Source: Candidatus Nomurabacteria bacterium
GTDB lineage: Bacteria > Patescibacteriota > Minisyncoccia > Phycocordibacterales > Phycocordibacteraceae
Assembly (NCBI GenBank): GCA_943355045.1
Contig: CALRDY010000019.1
Coordinates: 1-10,540, forward strand
Direction of reading: 5' to 3'
Length of the DNA: 10,540 nucleotides
The notes below the pieces were generated by a model. It did not search any database. It worked only from the letters and a program-made list of their open reading frames with translations, and had not been told where the DNA came from. A program made the position numbers and the translations under genes. Of the stretch, positions 1-6,689 are shown piece after piece (within the stretch, counting starts at the first letter, position 1; each line of letters opens with the position of its first letter).

Positions 1-394
1 GAAACGACTCTCCGTTCGTGCCGCTGAACGCATCGCGCGCTCCATCGCGCAGGAGCGGGTGCGTCCCCATCATCGGAAGTCGCTTGAGATGGTCGAGCTC
101 GAGAAGTCTCTGACCGAGACGCTCGGCACGCGTGTCATCATCGAGACCAATGCCGAGGGCGGCCGTCTCTTGATCGACTTCTTTTCTCCCGAAGACCTTT
201 CCGTGCTCGCCGCATCGCTTGCGGTGCGTTCGGCGCAAGGAGAGCGGAGCGATTCTCCCGAATTTCTCGCTGAACAGCCGTCGTTCCCGATATTTCCAAA
301 CACTACACAGCTCGAGTACGATCCTGTCGCGGCCGCTGCGCCGGAAGAGCCTTCCGAAGACGATTTGTATTCGGTTAGTGGTTTTTCAGTGTAG
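1..394 (+). CDS. parB: ParB-family chromosome partition protein, C-terminal part (5' end outside window)
   Basis: The reading frame is open from base 2 to the TAG at 392-394, giving the last 130 residues; the start lies left of the window. The GTG at 59 is an internal valine codon. The visible part begins with a helical stretch (LSVRAAERIARSIAQERV), as after the ParB DNA-binding region. It continues with the small C-terminal dimerisation domain (LEKSLTETLGTRVIIE, then GGRLLIDFFSPEDLSVLAA), a beta-beta-alpha pattern typical of chromosomal ParB/Spo0J. A poorly conserved acidic tail of about 50 residues follows. ParB binds parS sites and, with the ATPase ParA, segregates the replicated origin. 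The nucleotide-binding and helix-turn-helix parts are not visible, so function rests on the C-terminal domain alone. The gene ends at a terminator shared with the convergent rel gene. Confidence 0.85.
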   Translation, partial: KRLSVRAAERIARSIAQERVRPHHRKSLEMVELEKSLTETLGTRVIIETNAEGGRLLIDFFSPEDLSVLAASLAVRSAQGERSDSPEFLAEQPSFPIFPNTTQLEYDPVAAAAPEEPSEDDLYSVSGFSV

Positions 395-409
395 AAAAGA
401 CTTCGTAAT

Positions 410-437
410 AAAAAACCGGACCTGAGTCCGGTTTTTT
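410..437. terminator. Bidirectional intrinsic terminator between parB and rel
   Basis: A stem CCGGAC/GTCCGG with loop CTGA (416-431) is flanked by six A on the left (410-415) and six T on the right (432-437), with more T-rich sequence to 444. It therefore works as a rho-independent terminator in both directions. It serves parB (+, ending at 394) and rel (-, whose stop TAA at 436-438 overlaps the T run). Confidence 0.9.
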
Positions 438-2028
438 ATTTTTTGCTTTGATGGCTTGAACGACGACGCTTCGGTGTTGGTTTCTCTGGTTCGGTCAGGC
501 CGAGCGTAGCCCGGATATGCCTTCGGGCGAGCGAAGTGCGTACGATATCGAGCCATTTCGTCGAGGGGTGCGCGGAATCGCGGCGCAGTATCTCGACGAC
601 CTCGCCATTACCGAGCACGGTATCGAAAGAGACGAGCTTGCCGTTCACTTTCGCACCCTGCAAGTGGTCGCCGAGGTCGCTGTGTATCGCGTATGCGAAA
701 TCGATCGGTGTCGATGCCGCCGGCAGGTCGATGACGTCCCCTTTCGGCGTGAAGACGAATACGCGATGCGAAAAGAAATCCTCGCGGAGCCCTTCGACGA
801 ACTCTTTGGAGCCGGCGACGTCCGTATGCGCCTCGGCGAGCTCGGCGAGCCAAGGCGGCACTTTCGTAACGCCTTTCGTCTCGCCTTCTTTCGTCGCGAC
901 TTTCATGAGCGACGGGATGAGCCAGCGGACCCAAGAAAAAGAGAGTGATGAGAACCGGCTTTTCTGCGTTTCTTTTCCCAGCTTCTCGACGCCTTTCCCC
1001 AATTGCTTGTACGACATGTGCGACGCGATACCGAACTGTGCGGCGCGATGCATGTCTTCGGTGCGGATCTGGATCTCGACGATACCTGCCTCGGGCGTCA
1101 CGACGGTCGTGTGGAGCGACTGGTAACCGTTTGGCTTCGGGAAAGCGATGTAGTCCTTAAATTCGCCCGGCAGCGGCTTGTAGAGCGCGTGCACGGCGCC
1201 GAGCGTCACGTAGCAGTCCTCGACGGTCGACACTATGATGCGCAGTGCGGCGATGTCGTGGATGAGAGTGATGTCGTCGCGTTTCCGCTTCAGTTTTTGG
1301 TGCAAGCTCCAGAGCCCTTTCATGCGGATGTCGGTGCGGAACATCGTCAATCCTTTTTTCGTGAGTTCGCTGCCGATCTCTTTCTGCACTTTCGTGAGAC
1401 CTTCTTCCGTTTCCTGTGTCTTCAGTTTGCGCACTTCGGCAGCGTGCGAAGCGGCATCAGGATCGACGAAAGGGAAGGCGAGGTCTTCGAGCGCACTCTT
1501 GAGCTTTCCCATGCCGAGCCGGTCGGCGATTGGCGCGTAGATCTCGAGCGTCTCAAGCGCGATGCGCTGGCGTTTGTGTTCCGGCACATGCTCAAGGGTC
1601 TGCATGTTGTGAAAACGATCGGCGAGCTTCACGATGAGTACGCGGATGTCGCTTGCGGTCGCGACCAAGAGGCGGCGCAAAGATTCCGCGTGGCGCTCCG
1701 CGCCACGGTACTTATGTGTGCCGAGCTTCGTCACTCCGTCGACGATGAAGAGCAGCTCCTTCCCGAACTCTTTCTCGACTTCGTCGCGCGAGATGCAGCC
1801 GTCCTCGATCGCATCGTGGAGGAGGCCGGCGGCGATAGTGGTCGCATCCATGCCGTACTCGGCGAGAATCTTCGCGGTCGCCGCCGGATGGATGAAATAC
1901 GGCTCCCCCGAATAGCGAGTCTGCGTCGCGTGCGCCTTCTTGGAAAATTCGTATGCCTTCTCGACGAAAGCAATGTCCTCGGGCGAGGCATCCGTCATTT
2001 CGCCGATAATTTCCTTAACGGGCGTCAT
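436..2028 (-). CDS. rel: Rel/SpoT-type (p)ppGpp synthetase/hydrolase, short form without ACT domain
   Basis: This 530-residue protein makes and degrades the alarmone (p)ppGpp. The N-terminal HD hydrolase domain (about 20-185) keeps R38, H47, the HDxxED motif (H71, D72, E75, D76) and KLADRFHNM with D137. The synthetase domain (about 230-345) keeps RMKGLWSLHQK, HDIAALRI (D258), FKDYIAFPKPNGYQSLH (Y302) and VEIQIRT (E319). Both activities therefore look intact by motif. A TGS domain follows at about 419-482 (HRVFVFTPKGDVIDLP). The protein ends soon after in a basic tail (PKRRRSSHQSKK). The usual helical, zinc-finger and ACT/RRM regions of about 740-residue Rel proteins are missing, so ribosome and amino-acid sensing may differ. 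It starts 35 bp downstream of topA. No Shine-Dalgarno is visible, but a TATAGT hexamer lies 6 nt before ATG. A start at codon 11 (1998) is possible. Confidence 0.93.
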   Translation of the reverse strand: MTPVKEIIGEMTDASPEDIAFVEKAYEFSKKAHATQTRYSGEPYFIHPAATAKILAEYGMDATTIAAGLLHDAIEDGCISRDEVEKEFGKELLFIVDGVTKLGTHKYRGAERHAESLRRLLVATASDIRVLIVKLADRFHNMQTLEHVPEHKRQRIALETLEIYAPIADRLGMGKLKSALEDLAFPFVDPDAASHAAEVRKLKTQETEEGLTKVQKEIGSELTKKGLTMFRTDIRMKGLWSLHQKLKRKRDDITLIHDIAALRIIVSTVEDCYVTLGAVHALYKPLPGEFKDYIAFPKPNGYQSLHTTVVTPEAGIVEIQIRTEDMHRAAQFGIASHMSYKQLGKGVEKLGKETQKSRFSSLSFSWVRWLIPSLMKVATKEGETKGVTKVPPWLAELAEAHTDVAGSKEFVEGLREDFFSHRVFVFTPKGDVIDLPAASTPIDFAYAIHSDLGDHLQGAKVNGKLVSFDTVLGNGEVVEILRRDSAHPSTKWLDIVRTSLARRHIRATLGLTEPEKPTPKRRRSSHQSKK

Positions 2029-2034
2029 AGAGCT

Positions 2035-2040
2035 ACTATA
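2035..2040 (-). promoter_or_regulatory. Possible -10 box giving a leaderless rel transcript
   Basis: TATAGT reads on the - strand with exactly six bases between it and the rel ATG, which would place transcription start on the start codon. No good -35 box is seen, and read-through from topA is equally possible. This is a weak, pattern-based call. Confidence 0.3.
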
Positions 2041-2063
2041 CGCGATTTTTCCGCTTCTGCAGG

Positions 2064-4517
2064 CTATTTCAAATACTCAGCGGCTTCGGCGGGAGTGAGA
2101 TCGTCCGGCTTTGTGGCTTCGGGGAGGTAGATGCGACGGAGACCTTTCTTGAGGAAGAGTCCCTGTTTTGATTTGTAGAGCACGAGATTTTTCCCAGTGC
2201 GCGGATGCTTGCCGATCTCTTTCACGATAGTGACGCCTTTCGGCGGGAGCTTCGGCGCGGCGAGGAGCGCGAGAGCGGCGTCGAGTGTGATGGTATAGGG
2301 GTCGCCCACGGCGGCTTTCAGCGAGCGGAATTCTCCGTCGCTGCCGACGTACGGCCCGAAGCGTCCGGTCGAGGCGAAGACCGATTTTCCGGTCGACGGA
2401 TGATTTCCCAAGTCGCGCGGGAGCGAGAGGTATTTGAGCGCATCTGCGAGTGTTACTGTAGCAAGATCGGTCCCTGCTGGGATGCTTGCGCGTCGCGCTG
2501 CGGTTTTCGGGCGGCCTTTGCCGCGCTTGCCCTTCGGGGTCTTGGCGGATGATTTCTTTTTTCCTGCCTGCCGGTCAGGCAGGCCTTTTGTCGGGACTTC
2601 TGGTTCTTTTACTTCTTCGGCAATCGGTTCCTCAGGAAGCGCCATCTCGACATACGGCCCGAAACGTCCGGTCTTTATATAAATCGGTGCGCCCGTTTTC
2701 GGATCGTGCCCGATCGGCGTGTCGTTCTTGAGCTCGGTGCCTTCTTCGGTGCGTGCGCCGAGGCAGTCAGGGTATTTCTTGCAACTCATGAAGATGCCGC
2801 CGCGGCCGAGCTTGAATTCCATCGGACTCGCGCAGAGTGGGCAGGGGAAATCCAGGGAGGCATCGCCGAGCGAGGTTGCTTTCGGAAGTTTGTCTCCTGC
2901 GCGAACTTCTTTCTCAAAAGGACCATAGAATTCGGTCAGCGTTTCAGTGTAGCCGCGTTCGCCGCGCGCGATCTCGTCGAGCTCGTCTTCCATCTCTGCG
3001 GTAAAGGTGTCGCTCACGTATTGCGGGAAATGCTCTTCGAGCCAGCCCGAGACGACCATGCCGGTCGCCGTCGGCTTCAGCGCGCGCCCGAGCTTCTCGA
3101 CGTAGCCGCGGTCCTGAATGGTCTTCATGATAGACGCGTACGTCGACGGGCGGCCGATGCCGCGCTTCTCGAGCTCTTTGATGAGGCCCGCTTCGGTGTA
3201 GCGATTTGGCGGTTCGGTCTGCTTCTCTTCGCTCGCGAGCGAGAGGAGTGTGAGAGCATCGCCCTGTGCGAGCTTCGGCAGCTCGACGTCTTCGCCGCGC
3301 GCCGCGGTATCGAGTGCGAGCCAGCCGGGGAAGAGCATGCGCGAGCCGTTTGCCGTAAAGAGCGGGATCTGCGCATCCGCTTTCGCGGCGACGTTCGTGC
3401 GCATGATTTTCGCAGCGGACATCTGCGACGCGAGTGCACGCGTGCGGATGAGCTCATACAATTCCACTTCGTCGGGCGTGGCGCCCGCGCGCGCATGACG
3501 CGGATCAGTCGGTCGGACGGCTTCGTGCGCTTCCTGCGCATTCTTGCTCGTCGTCTTGTAGGTGCGCACCTGGAGATAGTCTTTGCCGAAATCTTTTTCG
3601 ATGATGCTCGCCATCGAAGCCACCGCTTCCGCGCCGAGATTTACCGAGTCGGTACGCATGTAGGTAATGTGTCCCGCCTCGTAGAGCTTCTGCGCCGCGC
3701 GCATCGTACGTGAGGGAGCGAAGCCGAGGCGCGTCGACGCCGTCTGCTGCAAGGTCGAGGTCGTAAAAGGAGGTCGGGGATTTCGTTCCTCAGCTTTCTC
3801 AGTAATACTCGCGACGCTCCATGCGGCGCTTCTACCGGCCTGCACGATACGCTCGGCCTCTTCTTTCGTCGCGGGTTCTTCTACGCACGTTGTAGCGATA
3901 TCGCCCGCTTTCGATTTGAAAAGCGCCGAAAGCACGAAGTACGTTACCGGCAGGAAAGATTTTATCTCGCGCTCGCGTTCGGCAAGGATGCGGAGCGCCG
4001 GGGACTGCACGCGTCCGGCGGAGAGTCCGTAGCGCACCTTTTTCCAGATGAGCCCGGAGAGGTCGTAGCCGACGATGCGATCGAGGACGCGGCGCGCCTC
4101 TTGCGCCTGGCGCAGGTTCTCGTCGATCAGGCGCGGGTGCGCGATCGCTTCTTCAATCGCGGCTTTGGTAATCTCGTGGAAGACGACGCGCTGCGGTTTC
4201 TTCAAGTGCGCGACTTCTTTGATGTGCCACGCAATCGCTTCGCCCTCGCGGTCAGGGTCGGTCGCGAGATAGATTTCGTCGGCCTTTGTTGCGGCGTGCT
4301 GTATCTTTTCAATCACTTCGCGTTTTTCAGCGGGGATGACATAGCGCGGAATAAAACCGCCCTCGATATCGACGGCGTCCTTGTTTGATTTCGGCAGGTC
4401 GCGGACATGCCCGACCGAAGCAAGGACGGTGTAGTCTTTGCCGAGATAATTTCCTATGGTCCTCGCTTTAGTGGGCGATTCGACAATCAGTAATCGTTTG
4501 GTCACATGTTCACTCAT
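2064..4517 (-). CDS. topA: DNA topoisomerase I (type IA)
   Basis: This 817-residue enzyme relaxes negatively supercoiled DNA through a 5'-phosphotyrosine intermediate. The Toprim domain begins at residue 7 (KRLLIVESPTKA, E13) and has the metal-binding ATDPDREGEAIAWH (D87, D89, E91). The catalytic tyrosine is Y286 in HITYMRTDSVNLG. Later core motifs include AGRVQSPALR (167-176) and GIGRPSTYASI (453-463). One four-cysteine zinc ribbon follows (C559, C562, C579, C585). After it come TopA C-terminal repeats around GRFGPYVEM (618) and GRFGPYVGS (718), then a more diverged lysine-rich copy to the end. Residues 645-652 (GLPDRQAG), in a linker before a K/R-rich stretch, are encoded by a perfect palindrome and look inserted. 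The start is preceded by AGGTG at 8 nt, a modest ribosome site. It is probably co-transcribed with rel. Confidence 0.97.
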   Translation of the reverse strand: MSEHVTKRLLIVESPTKARTIGNYLGKDYTVLASVGHVRDLPKSNKDAVDIEGGFIPRYVIPAEKREVIEKIQHAATKADEIYLATDPDREGEAIAWHIKEVAHLKKPQRVVFHEITKAAIEEAIAHPRLIDENLRQAQEARRVLDRIVGYDLSGLIWKKVRYGLSAGRVQSPALRILAEREREIKSFLPVTYFVLSALFKSKAGDIATTCVEEPATKEEAERIVQAGRSAAWSVASITEKAEERNPRPPFTTSTLQQTASTRLGFAPSRTMRAAQKLYEAGHITYMRTDSVNLGAEAVASMASIIEKDFGKDYLQVRTYKTTSKNAQEAHEAVRPTDPRHARAGATPDEVELYELIRTRALASQMSAAKIMRTNVAAKADAQIPLFTANGSRMLFPGWLALDTAARGEDVELPKLAQGDALTLLSLASEEKQTEPPNRYTEAGLIKELEKRGIGRPSTYASIMKTIQDRGYVEKLGRALKPTATGMVVSGWLEEHFPQYVSDTFTAEMEDELDEIARGERGYTETLTEFYGPFEKEVRAGDKLPKATSLGDASLDFPCPLCASPMEFKLGRGGIFMSCKKYPDCLGARTEEGTELKNDTPIGHDPKTGAPIYIKTGRFGPYVEMALPEEPIAEEVKEPEVPTKGLPDRQAGKKKSSAKTPKGKRGKGRPKTAARRASIPAGTDLATVTLADALKYLSLPRDLGNHPSTGKSVFASTGRFGPYVGSDGEFRSLKAAVGDPYTITLDAALALLAAPKLPPKGVTIVKEIGKHPRTGKNLVLYKSKQGLFLKKGLRRIYLPEATKPDDLTPAEAAEYLK
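2563..2583. repeat. 21-bp palindrome inside topA
   Basis: Arms CCTGCCTG (2563-2570) and CAGGCAGG (2576-2583) are perfect 8-bp complements around the loop CCGGT. The palindrome encodes GLPDRQAG in a low-complexity linker of TopA, between its first zinc-ribbon/GRFGPY unit and the K/R-rich tail. The form is that of a short dispersed palindromic element. I recall similar peptides (LPDRQAG, LPAGRQG) in Patescibacteria proteins, but could not check. Confidence 0.6.
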
Positions 4518-4525
4518 AACGCGTA

Positions 4526-4558
4526 CACCTATATATGGTCAAGTCCGCACACTCAATT
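4526..4558 (-). promoter_or_regulatory. Candidate topA promoter with its -35 inside an inverted repeat
   Basis: Read on the - strand, TTGAGT is followed after 15-17 nt by TATATA/TATAGG, and then by AGGTG and the topA ATG. The TTGAGT lies in the left arm of the 22-bp inverted repeat, so the repeat may supply part of this promoter. The assignment is by eye; spacing and the -10 are not ideal. Confidence 0.4.
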
Positions 4559-4678
4559 TTGCATCGTTTCGCGTGTCGCATATCATTCGCTCGCGAGTAC
4601 CAAGACGCTTACAATTGTTGAGAATGTTATCAACAAATCGAACGACGAAACACGCAATGCAAAATTGAGTGTGCGGAC
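4543..4678. repeat. 136-bp unit bounded by perfect 22-bp inverted repeats
   Basis: Bases 4543-4564 (GTCCGCACACTCAATTTT, then GCAT) are the exact reverse complement of 4657-4678. The 92-bp interior has no convincing reading frame; it holds a small TTGTTGA/TCAACAA dyad (4615-4636) and AT-rich stretches. AA flanks the unit on both sides (4541-4542 and 4679-4680), which could be a 2-bp target duplication or chance. The unit nearly fills the 169-bp gap between the endonuclease/exonuclease/phosphatase-family gene and topA. The size and ends resemble a MITE-like non-autonomous element. A paired regulatory site is the alternative. Confidence 0.65.
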
Positions 4679-4686
4679 AAGCCCGA

Positions 4687-5457
4687 CTACTCGATTTCGA
4701 CGCGTATCGGGTGGTGGTCAGAGCCGATGCGGTCAGGGATGACGTGCGCTTCTTTGACCGAGAGCGAGTGCGAAACGAGGATGTGGTCGAGCTGCGAGCG
4801 CGAGAGCGGATGCGTGCTTTTGCCGTGGAGCGGATTGCTAAGTTCGTGAGAGACGAAGCGCTTTTCGATGTGCGTCCGCTCGCGCGTCCAGAGGAGCGTG
4901 TCGCTTGCGCGCCCGCCGAGCAGCCAGTTCAAAAGAGTTATTTTCGGGGACTCGAGAATGTTGAAGTCACCGCAGACGATCCCAGGGCGCGTGCGGTCGC
5001 GCTCGACGAGCGCATGTTCGAACTCCGCGAGGCGCAGGTCCGGGTGCGCGAGGATGAGGTGGAGATTGAATACGTGGAACGTCGTAGCGCCGACGGTTAT
5101 GTCGGCAGAAAGGCCATGCCGGTTTTTAATCTTTGCGAAATGGAACGGGCGCATGAGACGTACGAAGAGCCGGGTGCGCCACGGCCACTCTGCCCAGTAC
5201 TCGGGGAAGCGGACTGTCGTCTGCCGCTCGATAGGGTAGCGCGAAAGGGTAACGAGAAAGGTCGGCGTCGTGTTGCGTCCGATCCGTTCAGCGTCAATCG
5301 TGGAGGCGCAGTGGAAAGGAAGCGTTTCGAGGCGAGTAAGGAAATCGGCGGGCACTTCCTGGAGGCAGAAGATATCGAAATCAGTCGTGCGGATGAATTC
5401 GAATGCGCGGTCGAGCTCTTTGTTGCGGAAGAGCATGTTCCAAGAGTAGATTTTCAT
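4687..5457 (-). CDS. Endonuclease/exonuclease/phosphatase (EEP) family protein
   Basis: Starting at the ATG at 5457 the protein has 256 residues and begins MKIYSWNMLF, as EEP proteins usually do. The frame stays open upstream to 5562, but that part only overlaps the neighbouring gene. All core EEP residues are present in order: N7 (SWNM), E34 (CLQEV), N131 and H133 (FNLHL), D164 and N166 (CGDFN), D224-H225 (QLDHI) and D247-H248 (SDHHP). This is a complete metal-dependent phosphodiesterase site. Known members cut DNA or RNA, or hydrolyse phospholipid or inositol head groups; the substrate cannot be told here. No signal peptide or membrane segment is visible, so it is probably cytoplasmic. The start codon overlaps the stop of the upstream GIY-YIG gene as ATGA, so translation is likely coupled. 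No Shine-Dalgarno site is seen. Confidence 0.9.
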   Translation of the reverse strand: MKIYSWNMLFRNKELDRAFEFIRTTDFDIFCLQEVPADFLTRLETLPFHCASTIDAERIGRNTTPTFLVTLSRYPIERQTTVRFPEYWAEWPWRTRLFVRLMRPFHFAKIKNRHGLSADITVGATTFHVFNLHLILAHPDLRLAEFEHALVERDRTRPGIVCGDFNILESPKITLLNWLLGGRASDTLLWTRERTHIEKRFVSHELSNPLHGKSTHPLSRSQLDHILVSHSLSVKEAHVIPDRIGSDHHPIRVEIE

Positions 5458-5714
5458 CCCGTTAGAGATAGGAAACGCTTCAGCCTGTTTTTTAAATATC
5501 GTTTCCCCATGCCGGTTTTGAGATATTTCTCCCGAGTCGTTGCGTCGTCCATGTTGCAGCATGCTTTATAATATATCAGTTCGTATGGCCGATGGCGTTT
5601 TGTCCACCCGGTCGGCGCTGTTTGATGCTGGCTGAAGCGTTTCCGTAAATCGTTCGTAACGCCGGTATACCAATAGTCGCTTGAGAGACTTCGAATGACG
5701 TACACATAGTGCAT
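5454..5714 (-). CDS. Small GIY-YIG (URI) nuclease-domain protein
   Basis: From the ATG at 5714 the product is 86 residues and begins MHYVYVIRS, the usual start of these stand-alone UvrC-like nuclease domains. An upstream ATG at 5738 would add MNPVRDNE, encoded by an inverted repeat. Motifs are YVYV (3-6) and YTG (16-18) for the GIY and YIG elements, R24 in NDLRKRF, H30, and the metal-binding glutamate E62 in REKYLKTGMGKRYLK. The last residues (LSLTG) come from the other repeat arm. The family (COG2827-like) is common in bacteria, often with unknown role; relatives include homing and repair nucleases. It overlaps the downstream EEP gene by 4 bp and lies 33 bp after dprA (9 bp if the 5738 start is used). 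The inverted repeats flanking it suggest it may have arrived as a cassette. Confidence 0.85.
   Translation of the reverse strand: MHYVYVIRSLSSDYWYTGVTNDLRKRFSQHQTAPTGWTKRHRPYELIYYKACCNMDDATTREKYLKTGMGKRYLKNRLKRFLSLTG
5456..5470. repeat. 15-bp inverted repeat, left copy flanking the GIY-YIG gene
   Basis: ATCCCGTTAGAGATA is the exact reverse complement of 5720-5734. It covers the end of the GIY-YIG gene and the first bases of the EEP gene. Beyond the exact 15 bp the match continues weakly inward (GCGTTTC against GCATTTC, shifted by one base). Confidence 0.75.
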
Positions 5715-5719
5715 TTCAT

Positions 5720-5734
5720 TATCTCTAACGGGAT
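5720..5734. repeat. 15-bp inverted repeat, right copy flanking the GIY-YIG gene
   Basis: TATCTCTAACGGGAT is the partner of 5456-5470. It sits just upstream of the preferred GIY-YIG start at 5714, and inside the optional N-terminal extension (MNPVRDNE) that begins at 5738. Confidence 0.75.
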
Positions 5735-5747
5735 TCATTCGTTTGTA

Positions 5748-6629
5748 TTATAGCCGATGCCACGCGCCGAATTCTTCTTTGATGAGTCCGCGCAGCTCGA
5801 GGGCGACGAGTGCGGTCAAGAGTTCGCCTGTCGAAGCAGGTCTGCCTGCGGAGATGCTGAGCAAAGTCGAAGCACGAAGTATTTCATCGCGCGTTTTCGG
5901 CTCTTCGAGCATACCCCAAATTTCCAATTCGGCCTCTTCGAGGTCTGTCGGCGCAGTCCGCGTACTCGTTTCTCTCGGCGGAATTTTTAGCGCCTCAAGG
6001 ATGTGGAGCGGCTCAGTCACGAGCGCCGCGCCGAGACGGATGAAAAGGTGTGGACCGAAGGCGTGCGGGTCACCGATGCGGTGCGGGATGCAGAGCAGGT
6101 CGCGATTGTACTCGCTTGCGAGACGCGCCGTGATGAGTGTGCCGGATTTCGGACCCGCCTCGATGACGAGTACCGCATCAGCGAGGCCGACCATGAGACG
6201 GTTTCTGGAGGGAAAGTCGTAGGGGTGCGCGATGTGGTGCGGCTCGTGCTCGCTCACGAGCGCGCCGCCTTTCGCAACGATTTCTTTTGCAAGCCCCAGA
6301 TTTGTGCGTGGACCGATGACTGAATCATCGAGTCCCGAGCCGGGTATGGCGATAGTGTGGAGTCCTGCAGCGAGCGCCGCTTTGTGTGCGCAAGCATCGA
6401 TGCCGAGCGCGAGCCCGCTCACGATGGAGACAGGGTAGCCGGCGAGACCCGCGATAAGTTTCTCGCACGCCTCTTGCCCGTAGCGCGTCATCGCGCGGCT
6501 GCCGACGACCGCGAGGATTTTCGTTCCTGCTGTTGGCAAGCTCCCGCGGATCCACAGCCGCGGAGGTATCTGCGGTATCTCCAGCAGTTGCTTCGGCCAC
6601 TCTGTGCGTTTCAGTTCGCGAACCTCCAT
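5748..6629 (-). CDS. dprA: DNA processing protein DprA/Smf with an insertion in the winged helix
   Basis: From the ATG at 6629 the protein has 293 residues (MEVRELKRTEWPKQLLEIP). A start at 6650 adds seven, and the open frame reaches 6755, but that lies upstream of the predicted promoter. DprA binds single-stranded DNA and loads RecA during transformation. The Rossmann-like core shows AVVGSRAMTRYG, SIVSGLALGID, TIAIPGSGLDD, SEHEP, FPSRNRLMVGLADAVLVIEAGPKSGTLITA and LCIPHRIGDP, all matching the family. A C-terminal winged helix follows (EEAELEIWGML to the end). It reads EILRAS, then TLLSISAGRPAS, then TGELLTALVALELRGLI; removing the middle 12 residues restores a normal domain. There is no Shine-Dalgarno site. 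A TATACT lies 6 nt before the 6629 ATG. The GIY-YIG gene follows closely, probably in the same transcript. Confidence 0.94.
   Translation of the reverse strand: MEVRELKRTEWPKQLLEIPQIPPRLWIRGSLPTAGTKILAVVGSRAMTRYGQEACEKLIAGLAGYPVSIVSGLALGIDACAHKAALAAGLHTIAIPGSGLDDSVIGPRTNLGLAKEIVAKGGALVSEHEPHHIAHPYDFPSRNRLMVGLADAVLVIEAGPKSGTLITARLASEYNRDLLCIPHRIGDPHAFGPHLFIRLGAALVTEPLHILEALKIPPRETSTRTAPTDLEEAELEIWGMLEEPKTRDEILRASTLLSISAGRPASTGELLTALVALELRGLIKEEFGAWHRL
5830..5874. repeat. 36-bp in-frame insertion in dprA bounded by 9-bp direct repeats
   Basis: GTCGAAGCA occurs at 5830-5838 and again at 5866-5874, a spacing of 36 bp. The segment between contains CAGGTCTGCCTG and GCTGAGCAAAGTCGAAGC. It encodes 12 extra residues in the DprA winged helix, giving RAST at one side and PAST at the other. 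The core GAGCAAAGTCGA is close to GAGCGCAGTCGA in the serS insertion. Confidence 0.7.
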
Positions 6630-6659
6630 GGGTGCAGTATAACCGGACATTGCATCACG

Positions 6660-6689
6660 ATTGTAGACGTTGCCCCGACCGCTTGACAA
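6660..6689 (-). promoter_or_regulatory. Candidate dprA promoter
   Basis: On the - strand TTGTCA (6689-6684) is followed after 18 nt by TACAAT (6665-6660). Transcription would start near 6653, almost at the ATG at 6650 and 24 nt before the preferred ATG at 6629. A second hexamer, TATACT (6641-6636), lies 6 nt before the 6629 start but lacks a clear -35. The -35 overlaps that of the divergent promoter. Confidence 0.6.

Noticed and set aside
1003..2130. 375-codon + strand open frame opposite rel
   Set aside because: It is antisense to a gene with complete Rel motifs. Its product is rich in R, E, V and D with no recognisable domain, as expected from high-GC codon positions read backwards.
2706..3713. 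335-codon + strand open frame opposite topA
   Set aside because: The opposite strand holds the catalytic core of topoisomerase I. This frame shows no motif and no ribosome site.
5458..5562. Longer N-terminus for the EEP protein starting at 5562
   Set aside because: EEP proteins begin close to the SWN motif. The extra 35 codons only overlap the GIY-YIG gene in another frame, and the ATGA overlap at 5454-5457 gives a natural start.
4669..5571. 300-codon + strand open frame opposite the EEP gene
   Set aside because: The - strand has all EEP catalytic motifs in order; the + strand frame has none and is arginine/glutamate-rich noise.
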